A stretch of DNA of 64,000 bases from Streptomyces sp. NBC_01381. GTDB taxonomy: Bacteria > Actinomycetota > Actinomycetes > Streptomycetales > Streptomycetaceae. Below the pieces are notes generated by a model. That model was given only the letters and a program-made list of their open reading frames with translations. It made no database searches and was not told where the DNA came from. The stretch spans positions 248,001 through 312,000 of the forward strand of contig NZ_JAPEPI010000004.1 in NCBI RefSeq assembly GCF_026340305.1, written 5' to 3'. The first letter of the stretch is position 1. Every line of letters begins with the position of its first letter. Position numbers and translations under genes: made by a program. Shown here one piece after another: positions 17,783 to 26,073 of the stretch.

Positions 17783-18196
17783 TCAGCTCTCCGGCTCGCT
17801 GATGTTGACCATCCAGGGGATACCGAAACGGTCCGTACACATGCCGAAGACGTCGCCCCACATCTGCTTCTCCATCGGCACGGCCACGGTGCCGCCGGCG
17901 GAGAGCTTGTCCCAGTAGCCGCGCAGTTCGGTTTCGTCGTCGCCGCTGAGGCTCACCGAGAAGTTGGTGCCCGGGTTGTGCTGCATGCCGGGCGGGGTGT
18001 CGGCGGCCATCAGGGTGAAGCCGTTGGGCGCCTCCAGCATGGCGTGCATGATCTGCTCGGCGTGCGGGGTGCCCTGCTGGCCGGATTCGCCGAAGGTGTT
18101 GAGCGAGAGGTCGCCGCCGAAGACCTCCTTGTAGAACTCCATCGCCTGGCGTGCATCGCCGTCGAAGCTGATGTACGGGTTGAGGCGCGAACCCAT
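17783..18196 (-). CDS. VOC-family protein, PhnB/glyoxalase-like
   Basis: 137 residues. One glyoxalase-fold module begins LNPYISFDGDARQAMEFYKEVFGG and ends MWGDVFGMCTDRFGIPWMVNI, the usual signature of PhnB-like proteins (formerly mis-named 3-demethylubiquinone methyltransferase). Enzymatic role unknown. It is 280 nt from the divergent dpp operon and upstream of the exporter pair on the same strand (130-nt gap). Confidence 0.9.
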   Translation of the reverse strand: MGSRLNPYISFDGDARQAMEFYKEVFGGDLSLNTFGESGQQGTPHAEQIMHAMLEAPNGFTLMAADTPPGMQHNPGTNFSVSLSGDDETELRGYWDKLSAGGTVAVPMEKQMWGDVFGMCTDRFGIPWMVNISEPES

Positions 18197-18274
18197 GAAA
18201 ACCTCCCGGATCGGGGTAAACGGTCAGTTGCGCGGAGAGTAGCGCGGCGCACTGGCAACGGCCCGCCGGAGCGA

Positions 18275-18330
18275 CCGGGCAAGGATCCGGCAGGGGTCGG
18301 GCACGGATCCGGGAGCACCGGGCACGGATT
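18275..18330. repeat. Three phased direct repeats upstream of the peptide transporter operon
   Basis: The core CGGGCA(A/C)GGAT(C/T) occurs three times at 21-22 bp spacing (starting near 18275, 18297 and 18318), two helical turns apart, on one DNA face. The site is about 150-200 bp before dppA. The spacing suggests a binding array for an activator. Confidence 0.5.
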
Positions 18331-18405
18331 GTCGCGTTCGGTCATTCAATCTTCATCAAATCTGGGCCGTCATCCGAGCGGGCCTCTTGTGTGCGGACTG
18401 TATGC

Positions 18406-18427
18406 GAAATACGTTCTGCGGTATTCC
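18406..18427. promoter_or_regulatory. Imperfect palindrome before the peptide transporter operon
   Basis: GAAATAC-N8-GTATTCC, 50 bp upstream of the dppA start; 6 of 7 positions of the arms match. It is a candidate operator or promoter-overlapping site. No adjacent regulator gene is present, so the cognate protein is unknown. Confidence 0.4.
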
Positions 18428-18476
18428 TTGATCGTCCGCGATCAGCCCGGAACCACCCTGGCGGAGGTACCCACCC

Positions 18477-20087
18477 GTGCGCCGAAAAGCGGTTGTCCTT
18501 ACGGCAGTTGCCCTGGTGATGTCCCTGACGGCGGGCTGCGGCTCCTTGCAGTCCTCGGCCACCGAGGTCGGCGGTGAGCGCATGACCGACGACCGTCCCG
18601 TGCGCGACGGCGGCACCCTCACCGTCGCCCTCAACGCCGACCCGGACAAGCTCGATCCGACCCTCGCGCAGACCCTCGTGGGCCGCACCGTCTTCGCCGG
18701 AATGTGCGAGAAGCTCTACGACATCGACGAGCACGGGACCGTGATCCCGCAGCTGGCCAGGGGCCTGCCCAAGACGTCGAAGGACGGCCGCACCGTCACC
18801 TTCGCCCTGCGCAAGGGCCTGAAGTTCAGTGACGGCACGCGCCTCGACGCGGCCGCCGCCGTCACCTCGCTGCTGCGCCACCGCGACCTCGCCGGCTCGG
18901 CGCGCGCCACCGAACTCGCCCCGCTCGCACGGGTGGAGGCGACCGGGACGTACACGGTGAAGCTCACGCTCAAGCAGGCCTACGTCCCGCTCACCGCCGT
19001 CCTCGCGGACCGCTCCGGCATGGTGATGTCGCCCACCGCGCTCAAGAAGTACGGCAAGAACTTCACCAACCACCCTTCCTGCGTAGGCCCGTTCAAGTAC
19101 GTGGAACGCGTCGGCGGCGACCGCATCGTGCTCGCCAAGGACCCGAACTACTACGCGGCCGACCGGGTCCACCTCGACAAGGTGATCTACAAGCCGATAC
19201 CCGACGGCAACGTCCGCCTGGCCAATCTGCGGTCCGGCGACATCCAGGTCGGCGACCAGATGACGCCCGTCGACGTGCGCAGCGCGCTGACCGAGCCCGG
19301 TCTCCAGCTCTTCAACTCGCCCTCGCTCGGCTACCAGGGCATCGGCCTCAACGTGGGAAACGTCAAGGGGCTCGGGGAGAAGCCGGGCCGCATCGACACA
19401 CCCCTCGCGCGCGAGCCGAAGGTCCGTGAGGCCTTCGAGCTGGCCATCGACCGCGAACTGATCAACAAGGTCGTCTTCCAGGGCATGTACGAACCCGCCT
19501 GCGGCCCCGTCTCGCCCGAGTCGGCCATCGCACCCGGCGTCAAGGCGTCCGCCTGCCCCAAGCGGGACGTCGCCAAGGCCAGGCGGCTGCTCGACGAGGC
19601 CGGGGTGAAGACCCCGGTCCGCATCGAGTTGAAGGTGTCCACGACGCCCGAGCACAGCCGCCTCGGACAGGTCTTGCAGGCCATGACCAAGGAAGCGGGC
19701 TTCGCCGTCACGCTGCGTCCGACCGAGTACGCCACGATGCTGGAAGAGACCGACTCCGGGGACTACGACGCCTTCACCAGCGGCTGGTCGGGGCGGCTCG
19801 ACCCGGACGGCAACATCGCCAGTTTCCTGCAGACGCGCGGCGCGATGAACGCCTACGGGCTCTCCGACCCGGCCATCGACCGACTGGTCGAACGTGGCCG
19901 CTCCGAGGCCGACCCGGACGAACGCGCGCGAATATACGAGGAGTTGACCGAGCTCGCCACTGAGCGGCGCGGACTCGTCTACCTCTACCGACAGAAGAAC
20001 TACGTCGTCACCCGCAAGGACGTCGCGGGCGTCCGCGTCTACGGAGACGGCCTGGTCCGCGTCACGGCTGCGGGGTACACCCGATGA
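18477..20087 (+). CDS. Peptide ABC transporter, solute-binding lipoprotein (DppA/OppA type)
   Basis: 536 residues. A lipoprotein signal ends LTAGC with Cys21 as the lipidated residue. An SBP_bac_5 domain follows (DGGTLTVALNADPDKLDPTLAQTL... and KFSDGTRLDAAAAVTSL). The GTG start at 18477 has GGAGG 9 nt upstream. It is the first gene of a tightly coupled operon with two permeases, two ATPases and a gamma-glutamyltransferase, so the ligand may be glutathione-like or other gamma-glutamyl peptides; that is inference from context. Confidence 0.93.
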   Translation: MRRKAVVLTAVALVMSLTAGCGSLQSSATEVGGERMTDDRPVRDGGTLTVALNADPDKLDPTLAQTLVGRTVFAGMCEKLYDIDEHGTVIPQLARGLPKTSKDGRTVTFALRKGLKFSDGTRLDAAAAVTSLLRHRDLAGSARATELAPLARVEATGTYTVKLTLKQAYVPLTAVLADRSGMVMSPTALKKYGKNFTNHPSCVGPFKYVERVGGDRIVLAKDPNYYAADRVHLDKVIYKPIPDGNVRLANLRSGDIQVGDQMTPVDVRSALTEPGLQLFNSPSLGYQGIGLNVGNVKGLGEKPGRIDTPLAREPKVREAFELAIDRELINKVVFQGMYEPACGPVSPESAIAPGVKASACPKRDVAKARRLLDEAGVKTPVRIELKVSTTPEHSRLGQVLQAMTKEAGFAVTLRPTEYATMLEETDSGDYDAFTSGWSGRLDPDGNIASFLQTRGAMNAYGLSDPAIDRLVERGRSEADPDERARIYEELTELATERRGLVYLYRQKNYVVTRKDVAGVRVYGDGLVRVTAAGYTR

Positions 20088-21097
20088 GCCTGATCCCGCT
20101 GCGCCTGGCTGCCGCCCGCCCGAGGCCGGTGCGCCTGAGCCCCATGACGTCCTATCTGCTCACCCGGATCCGGCAGTCCCTCATCACCCTCGTCCTGGTC
20201 AGCATGGTCGTCTTCGCCGGCATCCGCGCGCTGCCCGGCGACCCGGCGCTCGCTCTCGCCGGTGAGGAGCGCAGCCCCAAGGCGCTCGCCGCGATCCGGG
20301 AGAGCTACGGCCTCGACGACAACATCGTCGTCCAGTACGGGCGGTTCATCGGCCACGCCGTCACCGGCGACCTCGGGACCTCATCGCGCACCGGCCTGCC
20401 CGTCGCCGACGCGATCACCGCGGCGCTGCCCATCACCCTCGAACTGGCCGCGCTTTCCCTGCTGTTGGCTGTCACGCTCGGCATCGGGGCGGGCATCGTC
20501 GCCGCCGTGCGGCGCGGCAAGCCGGAGGAGTGGCTGGCCAACGCCCTTGCCCTGTTGGGCCTTTCCGTCCCCACCTTCTGGCTCGGCATCGTCCTCGTCC
20601 TCGGATTCGCCATCGCCCTGCCGGTCTTCTCGGCCTCCGGATACGTCCCGTTCACCACCGACCCGCTCGACAATCTGCGCCGCATGGTGCTCCCCTCGAT
20701 CGTCCTCGGCTCGGGTCTCGCGGCCGTCGTGATGCGCCAGACGCGGGCGGCGATGCTCGATTCGCTCTCCGCCGACTACGTACGCACCGCACGCGCCAAG
20801 GGCCTCTCCCGGCGCGAGGTCATCGGCGGGCACGCACTGCGGAACTCCCTGGTCACGGTCGTGACCGTGCTCGGCCTCCAGCTCGGCCACCTCATCTCGG
20901 GCGCCGTCGTCACCGAGCAGATCTTCGTCCTGCCCGGCTTCGGCAAGCTCACCATCGACGCCGTCTTCACCCGCGACTACGCGACCCTGCAAGGCGTGGT
21001 GCTCTGCACATCCGCCGCGTACATCCTCATCAACCTGCTGGTCGACGTGGCGTATTCGGTCATCGACCCGCGCATCCGGCTCGGAGGTGCCAGGTGA
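20084..21097 (+). CDS. Peptide ABC transporter permease (DppB type)
   Basis: 337 residues, six membrane segments. The EAA loop is seen as DYVRTARAKGLSRREVIGGHALRNSL. The ATG overlaps the dppA stop by 4 nt (ATGA); an internal ATG at 20144 (MTSYLL) gives the usual family N-terminus and is an alternative start. It forms the transmembrane channel with the next gene. Confidence 0.93.
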   Translation: MSLIPLRLAAARPRPVRLSPMTSYLLTRIRQSLITLVLVSMVVFAGIRALPGDPALALAGEERSPKALAAIRESYGLDDNIVVQYGRFIGHAVTGDLGTSSRTGLPVADAITAALPITLELAALSLLLAVTLGIGAGIVAAVRRGKPEEWLANALALLGLSVPTFWLGIVLVLGFAIALPVFSASGYVPFTTDPLDNLRRMVLPSIVLGSGLAAVVMRQTRAAMLDSLSADYVRTARAKGLSRREVIGGHALRNSLVTVVTVLGLQLGHLISGAVVTEQIFVLPGFGKLTIDAVFTRDYATLQGVVLCTSAAYILINLLVDVAYSVIDPRIRLGGAR

Positions 21098-21978
21098 CGA
21101 CAGCGGTGCTCACCACGCTCGGGCGGATACGTTCCGCGAGCGCGCGCAGCGGCAAACTGCGCGCCCTGCGCAAGAACCGGCTCGCCATGACCGGCGGCAT
21201 CATCGCCGCGGTCTTCGTCCTCGCGGCGCTCTTCGCGCCGCTCATCGCGCCGTACGATCCCGCGCGCCCCGACTTCGCCAACGCCCTTGCCGCGCCCGGC
21301 TGGTCGCACTGGCTCGGCACCGACGACCTCGGCCGCGACCAGCTCTCCCGCGTCGTGTACGGGGCACGGGCGTCCATGCAGGTGGGTGTGTTGGCGGTGG
21401 CCCTCGCGTTCGTCGTCGGCGTACCGCTGGGGCTGCTCGCCGGCTACTACGGCAAGTTCACCGACAGCGTCGTCTCGCGGCTCACCGACACGATGCTGGC
21501 CTTCCCCTTCCTGGTGCTCGCAGTCGGACTCGCCGCGGTGCTCGGCCCCTCGCTCACCAACGCGACCATCGCGATCGGCATCTCGCAGATCCCGGCCGTC
21601 ATCCGCATCACCCGCGCCGAGACGCTGCGGCTGCGGCACGTCGACTATGTGGCGGCAGCCGTCGCCAACGGAGGCGGCGACGCCACCGTGCTCTTCCGGC
21701 ACATCCTGCCCAACGCCACCTCAGCGCTGACCGTCCAGGCGACCGTCGGCATCCCCGCCGCGATCATCGGCGAGGCGCTGCTCAGCTTTCTGGGCCTCGG
21801 TGTGCAGCCACCGGACGCGTCGCTCGGCGTGATGCTCTCCGGCGCCCAGTCCTTCCTCGCGCCCGCGCCGTGGATGGCGGTCTTCCCCGGACTCGCCGTC
21901 GTCGCGGCCACGTTGGCGTTCAATCTGCTCGGCGACGGCCTGCGGGACGTCCTCGACCCCCGAGGAGCCACCCGATGA
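21094..21978 (+). CDS. Peptide ABC transporter permease (DppC type)
   Basis: 294 residues. The family's N-terminal OppC-like segment (LRALRKNRLAMTGGIIAAVFV) is followed by HWLGTDDLGRDQLSRVVYGAR and the EAA loop. The GTG at 21094 overlaps the dppB stop (GTGA) and is preceded by GGAGG, so it is translationally coupled. It partners with DppB in the membrane. Confidence 0.93.
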   Translation: MTTAVLTTLGRIRSASARSGKLRALRKNRLAMTGGIIAAVFVLAALFAPLIAPYDPARPDFANALAAPGWSHWLGTDDLGRDQLSRVVYGARASMQVGVLAVALAFVVGVPLGLLAGYYGKFTDSVVSRLTDTMLAFPFLVLAVGLAAVLGPSLTNATIAIGISQIPAVIRITRAETLRLRHVDYVAAAVANGGGDATVLFRHILPNATSALTVQATVGIPAAIIGEALLSFLGLGVQPPDASLGVMLSGAQSFLAPAPWMAVFPGLAVVAATLAFNLLGDGLRDVLDPRGATR

Positions 21979-23000
21979 CCAACCCGGTACTGAGCGTGCG
22001 CGATCTGTCGGTCTCTTTCCGCTCCGACACCCGCACCGTGCACGCCGTCGACCATCTCTCGTACGACGTCGCACCGGGCGAAGTGCTCGCGGTCGTCGGC
22101 GAGTCGGGGTGCGGCAAGTCCGTCACCGCGATGGCCGTGATGGGCCTCCTGCCGCCCACCGCGCACATCGACGGGTCGATCAGACTCGGCGGCACCGAGA
22201 TCGCCGGAGCGAGCGAGAAGGAGCTCGGGCGGGTCCGCGGCAAGGACATCGCGATGATCTTCCAGGAGCCGATGACCTCACTGAACCCGGTCCTGACCAT
22301 CGGCCGGCAGATCGGCGAGGTGCTCCGGCGCCACCAGGGCCTGTCGAAGAAGGAGGCACGCCCGCGCGTCGTCGAACTCCTCGACCTGGTGGGCATCCCG
22401 GCTCCCGCCCAGCGCGTCGACGAGTACCCGCATCAGCTCAGCGGCGGGATGCGGCAACGCGTCATGATCGCCATCGCGGTCGCCTGCGACCCGTCCGTAC
22501 TGATCGCCGACGAGCCGACCACCGCGCTCGACGTCACCGTCCAGGCGGGCATCCTTGAAGTCCTGCAGTCCCTGCGGGAACGGCTCGGCACCGCGATCGT
22601 GCTGATCACCCACGACCTGGGCGTGGTGGCCGACACCGCCGACCGGGTCCTGGTCATGTACGCGGGCCGCCCCGTCGAACAGGCCCCGGTGGACGAGCTG
22701 TTCGCCGAGCCGCGCCACCCGTACACCCGCGGTCTGCTGGGCGCGGTCCTCCGCCCCGGCGGCGAGGGCAAGCGCCGGCTGCCCGAGATCCCCGGCCTGG
22801 TGCCGAGCCTCGACGCACAGCCCGACGCCTGCACCTTCGCCCCGCGCTGTGCGCACGCCGACGACCAGTGCACGGCGGGCCGGCCCGCCTTCAAGGCGGT
22901 CTCCCTGCACGCCGGGGCCGATGCCGCGCACCGGGCGGCCTGCTGGCACCCGCAGGACGCCCCCGCGCTCACGCCCACCACCCAGGAGGCCGGCCAGTGA
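21975..23000 (+). CDS. Peptide ABC transporter ATPase (DppD type)
   Basis: 341 residues. Walker A is GESGCGKS, the signature LSGGMRQR, and Walker B VLIADEPTTALD. The C-terminal oligopeptide-transporter extension carries four cysteines (DACTFAPRCAHADDQC and later C), the usual iron-sulfur/zinc-type motif of DppD. The ATG overlaps dppC by 4 nt. Confidence 0.94.
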   Translation: MTNPVLSVRDLSVSFRSDTRTVHAVDHLSYDVAPGEVLAVVGESGCGKSVTAMAVMGLLPPTAHIDGSIRLGGTEIAGASEKELGRVRGKDIAMIFQEPMTSLNPVLTIGRQIGEVLRRHQGLSKKEARPRVVELLDLVGIPAPAQRVDEYPHQLSGGMRQRVMIAIAVACDPSVLIADEPTTALDVTVQAGILEVLQSLRERLGTAIVLITHDLGVVADTADRVLVMYAGRPVEQAPVDELFAEPRHPYTRGLLGAVLRPGGEGKRRLPEIPGLVPSLDAQPDACTFAPRCAHADDQCTAGRPAFKAVSLHAGADAAHRAACWHPQDAPALTPTTQEAGQ

Positions 23001-24055
23001 TCCCCACCCAGACGCGCGACAGCGACGCGGCGCCGGTGCTCGAACTGCGCGACCTGGAACGGCACTTCACGGGACACGGCGGCATCGTGCGCGCCGCCGA
23101 CGGCGTGACGCTCACCGTCGGCAAGGGCGAAGTCCTGGGACTCGTAGGGGAGTCGGGGAGCGGCAAGTCGACGGTGGGCCGGTGCGCCGTACGCCTCGAC
23201 GAGCCCTCCGGCGGAACGGTCCGCATCAACGGGACCGACGTGACCCGCCTCTCGCGGCGCGCCCTGCGGCCCCTGCGCAAAGACTTCCACCTCGTCTTCC
23301 AGGACCCCTCCTCCTCGCTCGACCCCCGCATGACCGTCGGGCAGATCATCGCCGAACCCCTGCGCCTGCACGGCATCGCCAAGGGCGACGCGGCACGCGC
23401 GCGCGTCGCCGAACTCCTCGGTCAGGTCGGCCTGCGCCCCGAGCACGCCGACCGGCATCCGCACGAACTCTCCGGCGGGCAGCGGCAACGTATCTCCATC
23501 GCCCGCGCGCTCTCCGTCGACCCCGATCTCCTGGTGGCCGACGAACCCACCTCCGCCCTCGACGTCTCCGTCCAGGCCTCCGTCCTCAACCTCCTGGCCG
23601 ACCTGCAGCGGGACCGCGGCTTCGGGTGTCTGTTCATCACCCACGACCTGGCCGCCGTGGAGTTCCTCGCCGACCGCATCGCGGTCATGTACCTCGGCCA
23701 GATCGTCGAACAGGCGCCGACCGCCGAGCTGTTCGCCGACCCCAAGCACCCCTACACGCAGGCGCTCCTTTCCGCCGCGCCCGTGCCCGACCCGGCCCTC
23801 CAGCGCACCCGCGAGCGCATCGTCCTCAGCGGCGAACTGCCGAGCCCGCTCGCGCCGCCGCCGGGCTGCCGTTTCCACACGCGCTGCCCGCTGGCCGTCG
23901 ACCGCTGCCGCGTCGAGGTCCCCGAACTGCGCGAACTCCCGGGAGACGGCCGCCGCCAGGTTTCCTGCCACCTCGTCGCCGACGACGGCACGGCTCCGGA
24001 CGCGGCCGCCGCCCAGACCCTCCGTACGATCCCCGGTACCCGCACCGCACGCTAG
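22997..24055 (+). CDS. Peptide ABC transporter ATPase (DppF type)
   Basis: 352 residues. Walker A GESGSGKST, signature LSGGQRQRISIARAL, Walker B LLVADEPTSALDVS, and the C-terminal oligopeptide extension with GCRFHTRCPLAVDRC. The GTG start overlaps dppD by 4 nt; the frame is open further upstream but the overlap and homology fix the start. It completes the transporter. Confidence 0.94.
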   Translation: MIPTQTRDSDAAPVLELRDLERHFTGHGGIVRAADGVTLTVGKGEVLGLVGESGSGKSTVGRCAVRLDEPSGGTVRINGTDVTRLSRRALRPLRKDFHLVFQDPSSSLDPRMTVGQIIAEPLRLHGIAKGDAARARVAELLGQVGLRPEHADRHPHELSGGQRQRISIARALSVDPDLLVADEPTSALDVSVQASVLNLLADLQRDRGFGCLFITHDLAAVEFLADRIAVMYLGQIVEQAPTAELFADPKHPYTQALLSAAPVPDPALQRTRERIVLSGELPSPLAPPPGCRFHTRCPLAVDRCRVEVPELRELPGDGRRQVSCHLVADDGTAPDAAAAQTLRTIPGTRTAR

Positions 24056-24066
24056 GAGCAGCCCCC

Positions 24067-25911
24067 TTGTTCACCACCCGGCCGACCCTCCAAGGCACCT
24101 TCGGCATGGTGTCCTCCACCCACTGGCTCGCCTCCCAGTCCGCGATGGCCGTCCTGGAGGACGGCGGCAACGCCTACGACGCCGCGGTCGCCGCGGGCTT
24201 CGTCCTGCACGTCGTCGAGCCGCACCTCAACGGCCCGGCGGGCGAGGTGCCGATCATCCTGGCGCCCGCCGGGGGAGAGGTGCGGGTCCTGTGCGGGCAG
24301 GGCGTCGCGCCCGCCGGAGCGACCGTCGAGCACTACCGCTCGCTCGGCCTGGACCTCGTACCGGGCACGGGACCCCTTGCTGCCGCCGTGCCGGGCGCCT
24401 TCGACGCGTGGATGGTGCTCCTGCGCGACCACGGCACCAAGTCCCTCGCCGATGTCCTCAAGTACGCCATCGGGTACGCCGATGACGGGCACGCGCCCGT
24501 GGAGCGCGTCGGCGAGACCGTCGAGACGGTGCGCGAGCTCTTCGAGACCGAGTGGCCGTCGTCGGCCGAGGTCTACCTGCCAGGCGGCCACGCCCCGCGC
24601 CCCGGCGAACTCCTGCGCAACCCCGCGCTCGCCGCGACCTGGCGCCGCCTGATCGAGGAGGCGGGCGACGGCACGCGCACCGAGCAGATCGAGGCCGCGC
24701 GGAAGATCTGGAGCGAAGGGTTCATCGGCCAGGCGCTGATCCGCCAGGCGGCCCGCCCCACGATGGACACCAGCGGATCCCGGCACACCGGAACGCTGAC
24801 GGCCGCCGACCTCGCCGGTTGGGAAGCGACGTACGAGGCCCCGGCGACGTACGACTGGAACGGCTGGACCCTGTGCAAGGCGGCCGGCTGGAGCCAGGGC
24901 CCGGCCTTCCTCCAGCAGCTGGCCCTGCTCCCCGCCGAGCGCGCGGACCTGCCCGCCTACGGCTCGGCCGACTACGTCCATCTGCTCATCGAGGGCTGCA
25001 AGCTCGCCATGGCCGACCGCGAGGCCTGGTACGGCGACGCGTTCGGCCCCGACACGGCGCCCGTCGCCGACCTGCTGTCCCCCGCGTACAACGAGGAGCG
25101 GCGGAAGCTCATCGGCGAGAAGGCCTCGTACGAACTGCGCCCCGGAAGCCCCGGCGGCCGTACCGCGAAGATCTCGGCCCACGCGCGCTCCGTGGCTGAG
25201 GGAGGGGAAGGCTTCGACGCCCTTGGCCTTTCCGGAGCGGGCGCCGGTGAGCCGACCGTCGCCTCGCCCCTGCAGGGCGAACCGGACGTCTCGGCGGACG
25301 GCGCCACCCGCGGCGACACCTGCCACCTGGACATCGTCGACCGCTGGGGCAACATGGTCGCGGCCACGCCGAGCGGCGGCTGGCTGCAGTCCAACCCGGT
25401 CGTCCCCGAACTGGGCTTCCCGCTCGGCACCCGCCTCCAGATGGCGTGGCTGGAGGAGGGCCTGCCCAACTCCCTCACGCCGGGCCGCCGTCCGCGCACC
25501 ACCCTCACCCCGTCCCTCGCACTCAAGGACGGCATACCGGTCATGGCCTTCGGTACGCCGGGCGGCGACCAGCAGGACCAGTGGCAGGTGCACTTCTTCC
25601 TGGCGGTGGCGCTGCGCGACTCCGTACGCGGCGGCCTCGACCTCCAGGGCGCCATCGACGCCCCGAACTGGCACAACGACAGCTTCCCCGGCTCCTTCTA
25701 CCCGCGCGGCATGCGCCCGGGAAGCGTCACGGTCGAGTCCCGCATGGACGAGGCGGTCATCGAGGAGCTGCGCCGGCGCGGCCACGACGTGACGGTCGGC
25801 GAGCCCTGGTCGGAGGGCCGGCTGTGCGCGGTGGCACGTGACCCGCGGACCGGGGTGCTCTCGGCGGCGGCCAACCCGCGGGGGATGCAGGGGTACGCCG
25901 TGGGGCGGTAG
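24067..25911 (+). CDS. Gamma-glutamyltransferase family protein (Ntn hydrolase)
   Basis: 614 residues. A proenzyme-type fold begins FTTRPTLQGTFGMVSSTHWLASQSAMAVL. The catalytic nucleophile is Thr418 in RGDTCHLDIVDRWGNMVAATPS, where self-cleavage would give large and small subunits. The small subunit has the PRTTLTPSLAL and FGTPGGDQQDQW motifs. The start is TTG 24067 with AGGAG 8 nt upstream. No signal peptide is seen, so it is probably cytoplasmic. Placed 11 nt after the ABC transporter, it likely hydrolyses or transfers gamma-glutamyl groups from the imported peptides. Confidence 0.9.
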   Translation: MFTTRPTLQGTFGMVSSTHWLASQSAMAVLEDGGNAYDAAVAAGFVLHVVEPHLNGPAGEVPIILAPAGGEVRVLCGQGVAPAGATVEHYRSLGLDLVPGTGPLAAAVPGAFDAWMVLLRDHGTKSLADVLKYAIGYADDGHAPVERVGETVETVRELFETEWPSSAEVYLPGGHAPRPGELLRNPALAATWRRLIEEAGDGTRTEQIEAARKIWSEGFIGQALIRQAARPTMDTSGSRHTGTLTAADLAGWEATYEAPATYDWNGWTLCKAAGWSQGPAFLQQLALLPAERADLPAYGSADYVHLLIEGCKLAMADREAWYGDAFGPDTAPVADLLSPAYNEERRKLIGEKASYELRPGSPGGRTAKISAHARSVAEGGEGFDALGLSGAGAGEPTVASPLQGEPDVSADGATRGDTCHLDIVDRWGNMVAATPSGGWLQSNPVVPELGFPLGTRLQMAWLEEGLPNSLTPGRRPRTTLTPSLALKDGIPVMAFGTPGGDQQDQWQVHFFLAVALRDSVRGGLDLQGAIDAPNWHNDSFPGSFYPRGMRPGSVTVESRMDEAVIEELRRRGHDVTVGEPWSEGRLCAVARDPRTGVLSAAANPRGMQGYAVGR

Positions 25912-25923
25912 AGAACCCGGAGA

Positions 25924-25990
25924 GCGCCCCGAAGGGGCGCGGGGAACTGTGCGAGGACGGACCACGACCCGCGGTCGGCAACGGCGCGAA
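25924..25990. repeat. Streptomyces-type dispersed intergenic repeat with terminator hairpin
   Basis: GCGCCCC-GAA-GGGGCGC (25924-25940), followed by GGGGAACTG and a partly conserved ~45-bp tail. From memory, this hairpin plus GGGGAACTGCGCGA-like tail recurs in many Streptomyces intergenic regions. Here it sits 12 nt after the GGT stop and can terminate the dpp-ggt transcript. Confidence 0.6.
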
Positions 25991-26023
25991 CCCGGCAGAA
26001 GCCGATCCGAGGATCCCTGTGGC

Positions 26024-26064
26024 TCGGCCGGGTACGGGGCGTAGCGCGCCGCGTACCCGGCCGA
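26024..26064. terminator. Bidirectional terminator between GGT and the antiporter
   Basis: A 13-bp perfect stem (26024-26036 with 26052-26064) around a 15-nt loop, 9 nt past the stop of the leftward antiporter gene and in the convergent gap. GC-rich, without a clear U-tract, as is usual in Streptomyces. Confidence 0.7.
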
Positions 26065-26073
26065 AGGCGGGCG

